Notes under the pieces: generated by a model | What the model saw: only the letters and a program-made list of their open reading frames with translations | What the model was told of the DNA's origin: nothing | Databases searched by the model: none | In this document: positions 1-13,390 of the stretch, in pieces | Position numbering within the stretch: position 1 is the stretch's first letter | Layout: each line of letters begins with the position of its first letter | NCBI GenBank assembly: GCA_037447655.1 | Contig: JBBHKE010002760.1 | Location: 13,055 to 77,054 of the forward strand | Direction of reading: 5' to 3' | DNA length: 64,000 nucleotides | Source of the DNA: Zygnema cylindricum | Taxonomy: Eukaryota; Streptophyta; Zygnematophyceae; Zygnematales; Zygnemataceae | Program-made: the position numbers and the translations under genes

Positions 1-295
1 TTGTCTCTATAAACATTGTTTGTTGCAAATAACAAGCACCAGTGTTTTTCTCCATTTTTTTTGAGGTTTGGTACAAATATTGTTTTCAAACACAAACGTG
101 ATTGTTGTTATCACCATTTTTTGATAAAAATAACAACTGCGAGTGTTTATATCATTTTTTTTTGAGTTTTTGTTCAAAGATTGTGTTTAAACTCAAACGC
201 AATTGTGTTTATAAACATTAGTGTTTTTTTCCATTTAATTTGAAGCTTGGTACAAATATTGTGTGCAAACACAAACGTGATTGTTATTATCGTGT
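1..295. repeat. Divergent satellite at window edge (~178-bp period)
   Basis: Two copies of a segment recur about 178 bases apart: the string TTGGTACAAATATTG appears near 68 and near 246, each preceded by GTGTTTTT...CCATTT and followed by CAAACACAAACGTGATTG. The words resemble those of the 202-bp satellite that follows, but the period and order differ. This is probably a diverged edge variant or a sister family. The left boundary lies outside the window. Confidence 0.55.
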
Positions 296-1904
296 TAGAA
301 ACATGGTTTACTGTTTTTTAAAAAAAAATTGTGAGCGTTAACAATATAAAGAGTTTTTTACCACTATTATTGTTAGTGCAAACACAAACGTGTGTTATAA
401 ACATGGTTCGAAGTTTAATTTACCTTTTTTTGTGATTACAAATATTTGTGTTAACGCAAACTCAAATTTGTGTTAGAAACTTGTTTTTGAGTTTTTTTTT
501 ACTATATTTGTGAGCGTCAACAATAAAAATAGTTTTTTACCACTATTGTTGTTAGTGCAAACACAAACTTTTGTTATAAACATGGTTTGGAGTTTTTTTT
601 ACCTCTTTTTGTGACCACGAACAATAAACGTTGTTTGTTACAAATATCTCTGTTAGTGCAAACTCAAATTTGAGTTAGAAACTTAGTTTAGGGTTTTTTT
701 TCAAATGTTTTTGTGAGCGTTAACAATATAAAGTGTTTGTTACCACTTTTGTTGTTGGTGCAAACACAAATTTTGTTATAAACATGGTTCGGAGCTTATT
801 CTACCTCTTTTTGTGATTGCGAACAATAAACCTTTTTTGTTATAAATAACTTTGTAAGCGCAAACTCAAATTTGTGTTAGAAACATGGTTTAGGGTTTTT
901 TTTTACTATATTTCTGAGCGTTAACAATATAAAGAGTTTGTTAACACTATTCTTGTTACCGCAAACACAAAATTGTGTTATAATCATGGTTCAGAGTTTA
1001 TTTTACTTTTTTTTGTGACCGCAAACAATAAACATTGTTTGTTACAAATATCTTTGATGGCGCAAACTCAAATTTGTGTTAGAAACATGGTTTAGGGTTT
1101 TTTTTTTTAATATTTTTGTTAGCGTTAACAATAGAAAGAGTTTGTTACCACTATTGTTGTTAGCGGAAACACAAACTTGTGTTATAATCATGGTTCGAAG
1201 TTTATTTTTAACCTCTTTTTGTGACCGCGAACAATAAACATTGTTTGTTACAAATATCTTTGTAAGCGCAAAGTCAAATTTGTGTTAAAAACATGTTTTA
1301 GGGTTTTTCTTTTAATATTTTTGTGAGCGTTAACAATATAAAGAGTTTATTACCACTATTGTTGTTAGGGCAAACACAAACTTGTTTTATAAACATGGTT
1401 TGGGGTTTATTTTACCTCTTTTTATTACCAGAAACAATAATTGTTGTTTGTTACAATTATCTTTGTTAGCGCAAACTCAAATTTGTGTTAGAAACATGGT
1501 TTAGGTTATTTTTTGATTATTTTTGTGAGCGTTAACAATATAAATAGTTTGTTACCACTATTGTTGTTAGCAAAAAACAAACTTGTGTTATAAACATGGT
1601 TCGAAGTTTATTCTAACCTCTTTTTGTGACCGCGAACAATAAACGTTGTTTGTTACAAATATCTTTGTTAGCGCAAACTCAAATTTGTGTTAGAAACACG
1701 GTTTGGGGATTTTTTTCAAATATTTTGTGAGCGTTAACAATATAAAGAGTTTTTTACCACTATTGTTGTTAGCACAAACACAAACTTGTGTTATCAACAT
1801 GGTTCAAGGTTTATTTTTCCTCTTTTTGTGACCGTGAACAATAATCGTTGTTTGTTACAAATATATTTGTTAGCGCAAACTCAAATTTGTGTTAGAAACA
1901 TGGT

Positions 1905-2707
1905 TTAGGGTTTTTTTTTATATATTTTTGTATGCGTTAACAATATAAAGTGTTTGTTACCACTATTGTTGATAGCGCAAACACAAACTTGTGTTATCAA
2001 CATGGTTTAAGATTTATTTTACCTCTTTTTGTGACCGTGAACAATAAACAATGTTTGTTACAAATATCTTTGTTAGTGCAAACTCAATTTTGTGTTAGAA
2101 ACATGGTTTAGGGTTTTTTTTAACTATTTTTGTGAGCGTTAACAATAAAAAGTGTTTGTTACCACTATTGTTGTTAACGAAATTACAAACTTGTGTTTTA
2201 AACATTATTTCGATTTTATTTTACCTCTTTTTATGACCGCGAACAATAAACGTTGTTTGTTACAAATATCTTTGTTAGCCCAAACTCAAACTTGTGCAAG
2301 AAACATTATTTAGGGTTTTTTTTAACTATTTTTGTGATTGTTATCAATATAAATAGTTTTTTACCACTATTGTTGTTAGCGCAAATACAAACTTGTGTTA
2401 TAAACATGGTTCAAGGTTTATTTTACCTCTTTAAGTGAACGCGAACAATAAACGTTGTTTGTTACAAATATCTTTGTTAGCTCAAACTCAAATTTGTGTA
2501 AGAAACATGGTTTAGGGCTTATTTTTTCTATTTTTGTGAGCGTTAACAATATAAAGAGTTTATTGCCACTATTCTTGTTAGAGCAAACACAAACTTGTGT
2601 TATAAACATGGTTATTAGCTTATTTTACCTCTTTATGTTGTCGCGAACAATAAACGTTGTATGTTACAAATATCTTTGTTTTAGGGTTTTTTAGGGTTTT
2701 TTAGGGT
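1905..2707 (+). repeat. Higher-order repeat block, copy 1 (4.2-kb spacing)
   Basis: This stretch of four satellite dimers shares private variants with 6115-6934 at a constant offset of 4210 bases. Both have GTATGCGTTAAC instead of GTGAGCGTTAAC and a TTGATA half-unit end. Both have CTCTTTAAGTGA instead of CTCTTTTTGTGA, and both end in the same TTTTTTAGGG expansion. This indicates duplication of a multi-unit block. Confidence 0.7.
2679..2707 (+). repeat. TTTTTTAGGG micro-array at a half-unit junction
   Basis: Three copies of a roughly 10-bp TTTTTTAGGG motif replace the usual GTTAGCGC start of half A, directly after ATCTTTGTT. The word TTTAGGG equals the plant-type telomere unit, but the spacing here is 10 bases, so this is at best telomere-like. 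It is more simply an expansion of the GGTTTAGGGTTTTTT segment that is inside every half A. Confidence 0.7.
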
Positions 2708-5700
2708 AAACTCAAATTTGTGTTAGAAACATGGTTTAGAGGTTTTTTTTCAATATTTTTGTGAGCGTCAACAATATACAGTGTTTGTTACTACTGTTGT
2801 TGTTAACGCAAACACAAACCTATGTTATAAACATTGTTCGGAGATTATTTTACCTCTTTTTGTGACTGCGTATATTAAACGTTGTTTGCTACAAAAATCT
2901 TTGTTAGCCCAAACTCAATTTTTTGTTAGAAACAATGTATCGGAGTTTATTTTACCTCTTTTTGTGACAGCGAACAATAATCATTGTTTGATACAAATAT
3001 CTTTGTTAGCCCAAACTCAAATTTGTGTTAGAAACATGGTTTAGGGTTTTTTTAACTATTTTTCTGAGCGTTAACAATATAAAGATTTTGTTGCCACTAT
3101 TCTTGTTAGCGCAAACACAAACTTGTGTTATAAACATGGTTTAAGGATTAATTTATTTATTTTTGTGAGCGTTAACAATAAAAAGTGTTTATAACCACTA
3201 TTGTTTTTAGCTCAAACACAAACTTGTGTTATAATCATGGTTCTGTGTTTATTTTACCTATTTTTGTGACCGCGAACATTAAACGTTGTTTGTTACAAAT
3301 ATCTTTGTTAGCGCAAACTCAAATTTGTGCTAGAAACATGGTTTGGTTTAACTATTTTTGTGAGCGATAACAATATAAAGTGTTTGTTACCACTATTGTT
3401 GTTAGCGCAAACACAAACTTGTGTTATAAACATGGTTCAAGGTTTATTTTACCTCTTTTTGTGACTACCAACAATAAACGTTGTTTGTTACAAATATCTT
3501 TGTTAGCGCAAACTGAAATTTGTGTTAAAAACATGGTTTAGGGTTTTTTTTAACTATTTTTGTGAGCGTTAACAATATATAGAGTTTGTTGCCACTATTT
3601 TTGATAGCCCAAACACAAACTTGTGTTATAAACATGGTTCAAGGTTTATTTTACTTCTTTTAGTGACCGCGAAGAATAAACATTTTTTGTTACAAATATC
3701 TTTGTTTGCACAAACTCAAATTGTGTTAGAAAGATGGTTTAGGGTTTTTTTTAACTATTTTTGTGAGCATTAACAATATAAAGAGATTTTTACCACTATT
3801 ATTGTTAGCGCAAACACAAACTTGTGTTATAAACATGGTTTGGAATTTTTTCTACCTCTTTTTGTGACCCCGAACAATACACGTTGTTTGTTACAAATAT
3901 CTTTGTTAGCGCAAACTCAAATTTGTGTGAGAAACATGGTTTAGGGTTTTTTTAACTATTTTTGACAACGTTAACAATATAAAGTGTTTGTTACCACTAT
4001 TGATGTTAGCGCAAACACAAACTTGTATTATAAACATGGTTAGGAGTTTATTTTACCGTTTTTGTGAGCGTCAAGAACAAACATTTTTTTGTTACAATTA
4101 TCTTTGTTAGCGCAAGCTCAAATTGTGTTAGAAAGATGGTTTAGGGTTTTTTTTAACTATTTTTTTGAGCAGTAACAATATAAAGAGTTTGTTGCCACTA
4201 TTGTTGTTAGCGCAAACACAAACTTGTGTTATAAACATGGTTTGGAATTTTTTCTACCTCTTTTTGTGACCGCAAACAATAAACGTTGTTTGTTACAAAT
4301 ATCTTTGTTAGCACAAACTCAAATTTGTGTTAGAAACATGGTTTAAGGTTTTTTTTTTGTATTTTTGTGGGTGTTAACAATATAAAGTGTTTGTTACCAC
4401 TATTGATGTTAGGGCAAACACAAACTTGTGTTATCAACATGGTTCAGAGTTTATTTTTCCTTTTTTATTGACCGCGAACAATAAACATTGTTTGTTATAA
4501 ATATCTTTGTTAGCGCAAACTCAATTTTTTTTCAGAAAGATGGTTTAGGGTTTTTTTTTCACTATTTTTGTGAACGTTAACAATATAAAGTGTTTGTTAC
4601 AAATATTCTCGTTAGCGCAAACACAACCAGGTGTTATAAACATGGTTTGGAGATAATTTTACCTCTTTTTGTTACCGCGAAAAATAAACTTTGTTTGTTA
4701 CAAATATCTTTGTTAGCGCAAACTGAAATTTGTGTAATAAACATGGTTTAGGGTTTTTTATAACTATTTTTCTGAGCGTTAACAATATAAAGTGTTTGTT
4801 GCCACTATTATTGTTAGCGCAAACACAAACTTGTGTTATAAACATGGTTCAAGGTTTATTTTACCTCTTTTTGTGACCGCGATCAATAAACGTTGTTTGT
4901 TACAAATATCTTTGTTAGCTCAAATACAAATTTCTGTTAAAAACATGGTTTAGGGTTTTTTTAAATTATTTTTGTGTCTTTAACAATATAAAGAGTTTGT
5001 TACCACTATTTTCGTTAGCGCAAACACAAACTTATGTTATAAACGTGGTTTGGAGTTTATTCCACCTCTTTTTGTGATCGAGAACCATAAAAGTTGTTTG
5101 TTACAAATATAGGGTTTTTTAACTATTTTTGTGAGCGTTAACAATATCAACATTTTTTCCCACTATTGTTGTTAGCGCAAACACAAACTTGTGTTATAAA
5201 CATGGTTCAAAGTTTATTTTACCTCTTTTTGTGACCGCGAACATTAAACGTTGTTTGTTACAAAAATCTTTTTTAGCGCAAACTCAAATTTGTGTTAGAA
5301 ACATGGTTTAGGGTTTTTTTAAACTATTTTTGTGAGCGTTAACAATATAAAGAGTTTGTTGCCACTATTCTTATTAGCGCTAACACAAACTTGTGTTATA
5401 ATCATTGTTCTAGGTTTATTTTACCTCTTTTTGTGACCGCGAACAATAAACATTGTTTGTTACAAACATCTTTGTTAGCGCAAACTCAAATTTGTGTAAC
5501 AAACATGGTTTAGGGTTTTTTTAAACTATTATTGTAAGCGTTAACAATATAAAGTGTTTGTTGCCACTATTATTCTTAGCGCAAACACAAACTTGTGTTA
5601 TAAACATGGTTTAAGGTTTATTTTACCTCTTTTTGTGACAGCAATCAATAAACGTTGTTTGTTACAAATATCTTTGTTAGTGCAAACTCAAATTTCTGTT

Positions 5701-6114
5701 AGAAACCTGGTTTAGGGTTTTTTTAAACAATTTTTGTGAGCTTTAACAATATAAAGAATTTGTTACCACTATTTTGTTAGCGCAAACACACACTTGTGTT
5801 ATATACGTGCTTCGAAGTTTATTCTACCTCTTTTTGTGAACGAGAACCATAAACGTTGTTTGTTACAACTATCTTTGTAAGCGCAAACTCAAATTTGTGT
5901 TAGAAACATGGTTTAGGGTATTTTTTTAAAATTTTTTGTGAGCGTCAACAATATAATGTGTTTTTTACTACTATTGTTCTTAGTGCAAACACAAACTTGT
6001 GTTATAAACTTGGTTTGTAGTTTATTCTACCTCTTTTTGTGACCGCGAACAATAAATGTTGTTTGTTACAAGTATCTTTGTTAGCACAAACTCAAATTTG
6101 TGTTAGAAACATGG

Positions 6115-6934
6115 TTTAGGGTTTTTTTTTAGTATTTTTGTATGCGTTAACAATATAAAGTGTTTGTTTCCTCTATTGTTGATAACGCAAACACAAACTT
6201 GTGTTATCAACATAATTCAAGGTTTATTTTACTTCTTTTTGTGACCGTGAACAATAAACGTTGTTTGTTACAAATATCTTTGTTAGCACAAACTCAAATT
6301 TATCACAAAAACATGGTTTAGGGTTTTTTTTAACTATTTTTGTGAGTGTTAACAATAAAAAGTGTTCGTTACCAATATTGTTGTTAGCGCAAATACAAAC
6401 TTGTGTTATAAACATTGTTTGGAGTTTATTTTACCTCTTTTTATGACCGCGAACAATAATCGTTGTTTGTTACAAATATCTTTGTTAGCCCAAACTCAAA
6501 CTTGTGCAAGAAACATGGTTTAGGGTTTTTTTTAACTATTTTTGTACGTGTTATGAATATAAAGAGTTTGTTACCACTATTGTTGTTAGCGCAATTACAA
6601 ACTTGTGTTATAAACATGGTTCAATGTTTATTTTACCTCTTTAAGTGACCGCGAACAATAAACGTTGTTTGTTACAAATATCTTTGTTAGCGCAAACTCA
6701 ATTTTGTGAAAGAAACATGGTTCAGGGCTTATTTTTTCTATTTTTGTGAGCGTTAACAATATAAAGAGTTTGTTGACACTATTCTTGTTAGCGCAAACAC
6801 AAACTTGTGTTATAAACATGGTTTTTAGTTTATTTTACCTCTTTTTGTTATCACGAACAATAAAAGTTGTTTGTTACAAATATCTTTGTTTTAGGGTTTT
6901 TTAGGGTCTTTTAGGGTTTTCTTAGGGTTTTTTA
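6115..6934 (+). repeat. Higher-order repeat block, copy 2
   Basis: This is the partner of 1905-2707 at an offset of about 4210 bases. It shares the same unit-specific variants in the same order and the same terminal TTTAGGG expansion at 6889-6934. Additional substitutions since the duplication are visible by eye. Confidence 0.7.
6889..6934 (+). repeat. Second TTTTTTAGGG micro-array
   Basis: Four TTTAGGG-containing units of about 10-11 bases, with single-base variants (AGGGTC, TTCTTAGGG), sit at the same half-B to half-A junction as the copy at 2679-2707. The array is one or two units longer than its partner. Confidence 0.7.
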
Positions 6935-7779
6935 GCGCAAACTCAAATTTGTGTTAGAAACATAGTTTAGTGTTTTTTTTTAAATATTTTTGTTAGCGTT
7001 AACAATATAAAGTGTTTGTTACCACTATTGTTGCTAGCGCAAACACAATCTTGTGTTATAAACGTGGTTCATAGTTTATTCTACCACTTTTTGTGAACGT
7101 GAACAATAAACGTTGTTTGTTTCAAATATCTTTGTTAGCGCAAACTCAAATTTGTGTTAGAAACATGGTTTGGGGTTATTTTTTAAACATTTTTGTGATC
7201 GTTAACAATATAAAGTGTTTGTGACCACTATTGTTGTTAGCGCAAACACAAACATGTGTTATAAACATGGTTCAGAGTTAATTTTATCTTTTTTTGTGAC
7301 CGCGAACAATAAACGTTGTTTGTTACAAATATCTTTGTTAGCGCAAACTCAAATTTTTGTTAGAAAGATGGTTTAGGGTTTTTTTAAACTCTTTTTGTGA
7401 GCGTTAACAATATAAAGTGTTTTTTACCACTATTTTTGTTAGCGCAATCACAAACTTGTGTTATAAACATGGTTCGGAGTTTATTCTACCTTTTTTTTGT
7501 TGACCGCGAACAATAAACGTTGTTTGTTACAAATATCTTTGTTAGCGCAAACTCAAATTTTTGTTAGAAACATAGTTTAGGGTTTTTTTTTTTTTTTATG
7601 TGTGTTTTTTTTATATGAAGTGTTTGTTACCACTATTGTTGTTAGCGCAAACTCAAACTTGTGTTATCTACATGGTTTAAGGTTTATTTTGCCTCTTTTT
7701 GTGACCGCTGTAATAAACGTTGATTGGTACAAATATCTTTGTTAGCACAAACTCAAATTTGTGTTAGAAACATGGTTTA

Positions 7780-8993
7780 TGGTTTTTTTTTTTTTTTTTT
7801 TTTGTGAGCGATAAATATACAAAGTATTTGTTACCACTATTGTTGTTAGCGCAAACACAAACTTGTGTTATAAACATTGTTTTGATTTTATTTTACCTCT
7901 TTTTATGACTGCAAACAATAAACGTTGTTTGTTACAAATATCTTTGTTAGCCCAAACTCAAATTTGTGTAACAAACATGGTTTAGGGTTTTTATTAACTA
8001 TTTTTGTGAGCGTTAACAATATAAAGAGTTTGTTGCCACTATTTTTGTTAGCGCAAACACAAACTTGTGTTATAACATGGTTCAAGGTTTATTTTACCTC
8101 TTTTTGTGACCGCGAACAATAAACGTTGTTTGTTACAAATATCTTTGTTAGCGCAAACTCAAATTTGTGTAGAAACATGGTTTAGGGTTTTTTTATATAT
8201 ATTTTTGTGAGCATTAACAATATAAAATGTTTGTTACCACTATTGTTGTTAGCGCAAACACAAACTTGTGTTACAAACATAGTTCTGAGTTTATTTTACC
8301 TCTTTTTGTGACCGCGAACATTAAATGTTAATTGTTACAAACATCTTTGTTAGCGCAAACTCAAATTTGTGTTAGAAACATGGTTTATGGTTTTTTTTTT
8401 TTTTTTTTTTGTGAGCGATAAATATACAAAGTATTTGTTACCACTATTGTTGTTAGCGCAAACACAAACTTGTGTTATAAACATTGTTTTGATTTTATTT
8501 TACCTCTTTTTATGACCGCAAACAATAAACGTTGTTTGTTACAAATATCTTTGTTAGCCCAAACTCAAATTTGTGTAACAAACATGGTTTAGGGTTTTTT
8601 TTAACTATTTTTGTGAGCGTTAACAATATAAAGAGTTTGTTGCCACTATTTTTGTTAGCGCAAACACAAACTTGTGTTATAACATGGTTCAAGGTTTATT
8701 TTACCTCTTTTTGTGACCGCGAACAATAAACGTTGTTTGTTACAAATATCTTTGTTAGCGCAAACTCAAATTTGTGTTAGAAACATGGTTTAGGGTTTTT
8801 TTATATATATTTTTGTGAGCATTAACAATATAAAATGTTTGTTACCACTATTGTTGTTAGCGCAAACACAAACTTGTGTTACAAACATAGTTCTGAGTTT
8901 ATTTTACCTCTTTTTGTGACCGCGAACATTAAATGTTAATTGTTACAAACATCTTTGTTAGCGCAAACTCAAATTTGTGTAAGAAACATGGTT
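7780..8993 (+). repeat. Two adjacent copies of a 607-bp (three-dimer) repeat
   Basis: 7780-8386 and 8387-8993 are nearly identical, at an offset of 607 bases (three dimers plus one base). Shared markers are a T-run of about 20, GCGATAAATATACAAAGTAT, CATTGTTTTGATTTTA, a TTATAACATGG single-base deletion and TTAAATGTTAATTG. Related copies of the same three-dimer block begin near 15001 and 16420. This shows recent local amplification at a scale above the dimer. Confidence 0.75.
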
Positions 8994-11900
8994 TAGAGTT
9001 TTTTTAAAACTAATTTTGTGAGCGTTAACAATATAAAGTGTTTGTTGCCTTTATTCTTGTTAGCTCAAACACAAACTTGTGTTATATACATGATTGAAGG
9101 TTTAATTTACCTCTTTTTGTGACCGCAAACATTAAAAGTTGTTTGTTACAAATATCTTTGTTAGCGCAAACTCAAATTTGTGTTAGAAACATGGTTTATG
9201 GTTTTTTTTTATTTATTTTTGTGAGCATTAACAATATAAAGTGGTTGTTACCACTATTGTTATTAGCGCAAACACAAACTTGTGGTATAAACAGGGTTGG
9301 AATTATTTCTACCTCTTTTTGTGACCCCAAACAATAAACGTTGTTTGTTACAAATATCTTTGTTAGCGCAAACTCAAATTTGTTTTAGAAACATGGTTAG
9401 GGTTTTTTTAAACTATTTTTGTGAGCATTAACAATATAAAGATTTTGTGCCACTATTGTTGTTAGCTCAAACACAAACTTGTGATATAAACATGGTTTGG
9501 AGTTTATTTTACCTATTTTTGATACTGCGAAAAATATCTTTGTTAGCGCAAACTCAAATTTGTGTTCGAAACATTGTTTAGGGTTTTCTTTTATTTATTT
9601 TTGTGAGCAGTAGCAATATGAAGTTTTTGTTACCACTATTGTTGTTAGCGCAAACTCAAACTTGTGTTATAAACATAGTTTAAGGTTTATTTTGCCTCTT
9701 TTTGTGAACGTTGTAATAAACGTTGATTGTAACAAATATCTTTGTTAGAGCAAACTCAAATTGTGTTAGAAACATGGTTTATGGTTTGTTTTTTTTTTTT
9801 TTTTGTGAGCGATAAATATATAAAGTATTTGTTACCACTATTGTTGTTAGCGCAAACACAAACTTGTGATATAAACATGGTTTGGAGTTTATTTTACCTC
9901 TTTTTGTGAACGCGAACCATAAACGTTGTTTGTTACAAATATCTTTGTTAGCGCAAACTCAAATTTGAGTTTGAAACATGGTTTAGGGTTTTTATTTATT
10001 TATTTTTGTGAGCGTTAAAAATATATAGTTTTTGTTACCACTATTGTTGTTAGCGCAAACACAAACTTGTATAATAAACATGGTCCGGAATTTTTTCTAC
10101 CTCTTTTTGTGACCCTGAACAATAAACGTTGTTTGTTACAAATATCTTTGTTAGCACAAACTCAAATTTGTGTTAGAAACATGGTTCAAGGTTTTCTTTT
10201 ATTTATTTTTGTGAGCGTTAGCAATATGAAGTGTTTGTTACCACTATTGTTGTTAGTGCAAAAACAAACTTGTGTTATAAACATGGTTTAAGGTTTATTT
10301 TACCTCTTTTTGTGACCGCAAACAATAAACGTTGTTTGTAAAAAATATCTTTGTTTGCGCAAACTCAAGTTTGTGTTAGAAACATGGTTTAGGGTAACTT
10401 TTAACTATTTTTGTGAGCGTTAACAATATAAAGTGTTTGTTACCACTATTGTTGTTAGCGCAAACACAAACTTGTGTTATAAACATGGTTCGGAATTTTT
10501 TCTACCTCTTTTTGTGACCCCGAACAATAAACGTTGTTTGTTACAAATATCTTTGTTAGCGCAAACTCAAATTTGTTTTAAAAACATGGTTTAGGGTTTT
10601 CTTTTATTTATTTTTGTGAGCGTTAGCAATATGAAGTGTTTGTTACCACTATTGTTGTTAGCGCAAACTCAAACTTGTGTTATCTACATGGTTTAAGGTT
10701 TATTTTGCCTCTTTTTGTGACCGCTGTAATAAACGTTGATTGGTACAAATATCTTTGTTAGCACAAACTCAAATTTGTGTTAGAAACATGGTTTATGGTT
10801 TTTTTTAACTATTTTTGTGAGCGTTAACAATGTAAAGAGTTTCTTACCACTATTATTGTTAGCGAAAACTCAAACTTGAGTTACAAACATGGTTTTGAGT
10901 TTATTTTCCCTCTTTTTGAGGCAACGAACAATAAACGATGTTTATTACAAATATATTTGTTAGCACAAACTCAAATTTGTGTCATGGTTTGGAATTATTT
11001 CTACCTCTTTTTGTGACCCCGAACAATAAACGTTGTTTGTTACAAATATTTTTGTTAGCGCAAACTCAAATTTGTGTTAGAAACATGGTTCAGGGTTTTC
11101 ATTTATTTATTTTTGTGAGCTGTTAGCAATATGAAGTGTTTGTTACCACTATTGTTGTTAGCGCAAACTCAAACTTGTGTTATCTACATGGTTTAAGGTC
11201 TATTTTGCCTCTTTTTGTGACCGCTCTCAATAAACGTTGGTTGTTATAAATATCTTTGTTAGCGCAAACTCAAATTTGTGTTAGAAATATAGTTTAGGGT
11301 TTTTTTAACTATTTTTGTGAGCGTTAACAATATAAAGAATATGTTACCACTTTTTTTTTTAGCGCAAACACGAACTTGTGCTATAAACATGTTTCAGAGT
11401 TTATTTTATTGCTTTTTGTGACCGCATTTAATAATCACAAACTTGTGTATTAAACATGATTCGGAGTTTTTTTTACCACTTTTTGTGACCACAAACATTA
11501 AACGTTGGTTGTTAAAAATATCTTTGTTAGCCCAAACTCAAATTTGTGTTAGAAACATGGTTCATGGTTTTTTTTTAAATATTTTTGTGAGCGTTATCAA
11601 TATAAAGAGTTTGTTACCACTATTGTTATTAGCCCAAACACAAACTTGTGTTAGAAACATGGTTAGGAGTTTATTTTACCTCTTTTTGTGAACGTGAACA
11701 ATAAACGTTGTTTGTTACAAATATCTTTGTTAGCGCAAACTCAAATTTGTGTTAGAAACTTGGTTTAAGGTTTTTTTTCACTATTTTTGTGAGCGTTAAC
11801 AATAGAAAGAGTTTGCTACAACTGTTGTTGTTAGAACAAACACAAACTTATATTATAAACATGGTTCGTAGTTTAATTTACCTCTTTTGTGACCCCGAAC

Positions 11901-12539
11901 ATTAATCGTTGTTTGTTACAAATATATTTGTTAGCGCAAACTCAAATTTGTGATACAAACATGGTTTAGGGTTTTTTTTTAACTATTTGTGTGAGCGTTA
12001 ACAATATAAAGATTTTGTTGCCACTATTGTTGTTAGCGCAAACACAAACTTGTGTTAAAATCATGGTTTGGAGTTTATGTTACCTCTTTTTGTGACCGCG
12101 AACAATAAAAAGTTATTCGTTACAAAAATATCTTTATTAGGGCAAACTTAAATTTGTGTTAGAAACATGGTTTAGGGATATTTTTATCTATTTTTGTGAG
12201 GATTAACAATAAAAAGTTTTTGTAACCACTATTGTTGTTAGCACAAACACAAACTTGTGTTACAAACATGGTTTAGAGTCTATTTTACCTCTTTTTGTGA
12301 CCTTGAACAATAAACGTTGTTTGTTACAAATAATATTTGTTAACGCAAACTCAAATTTGAGTTAGAAACATGCTTTTGGGTTTTTTTTTATTCATTTTTG
12401 TGAGCGTTAACAATATAAAGAGTTTGTTGCCACTATTCTTGTTAGCGCAAACACAAACTTGTGTTATAAACATGGTTCAGATATTATTTTAACTCTTTTT
12501 GGGACCGCAAAAATTAAATGTTGTTTGTTACAAATATCT

Positions 12540-13390
12540 TTATAAGCGCAAACTCAATTTTGTGTTAGAAACATGGTTTAGGGTTATTTTTAATTATTTT
12601 TGTGAACGTTAACAATATAAAGAGTTTGTTACATCTATTGTTGTTAGCGCAAACACAAACTTATGTTACAAACATGGTTTGGAATTTATGTTTCCTCTTT
12701 TTGTGACCGCAAACAATAAAACATCATTCGTTACAAAAACATCTTTGTTAGCGCAAACTCAATTTTGTGTTAGAAACATGGTTTAGGATTTTTTTTATCT
12801 ATTTTTGTAAGCGTTTACAGTATAAAGTGTTTGTTACCACTATTGTTGTTAGTGCAAACACAAACTTGTGTTATCAACATGGTTCGCACTTTATTTTACC
12901 TCTTTTTGTTACCGCAAACAAAAAACATGTTTGTTACAAATATCTTTGTTAGCGCAAACTCAAATTTGTGTTAGAAACATGGTTTAGGGTTTTATTTTAT
13001 AAAATGTTGGAGCGTTAACAATAGAAAGAGTTTTTTGCCACTATTCTTGTTAGCGCAAACACAAACTTGTGTTATAAACTTGGTTCAAGGTTTTTTTTAC
13101 CTCTTTTTGTGACTGTGAACAATAAACGTTGTTTGTTACAAATATCTTTATAGGCGCAAACTCAATTTTGTGTTAGAAACATGGTTTAGGTTTATTTTTA
13201 ATTATTTTTGTGAATGTTAAGAATATAAAGAGTTTGTTACATCTATTGTTGTTAGCGCAAACACAAACTTGTGTTACAAACATGGTTTGGAATTTATGTT
13301 ACCTCTTTTTGTGACCGCAAACAATAAAATATTATTCGTTACAAAAACATCTTTGTTAGCGCAAACTCAATATTGTGTTAGAAACATGGT
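12540..13390 (+). repeat. Local three-dimer duplication
   Basis: Segments starting near 12540 and 13146 share private variants at an offset of about 606 bases. These include CTTTATA(A/G)GCGC, TTACATCTATTG, GGAATTTATGTT and an ATTCGTTACAAAAACATC variant of the half-B tail. The spacing is the same three-dimer step seen at 7.8-9.0 kb. Confidence 0.6.

Noticed and set aside
2679-6934. Interstitial telomere sequence
   Set aside because: Units are 10-11 bases rather than 7, only three or four copies are present, and the word already exists in every half A.
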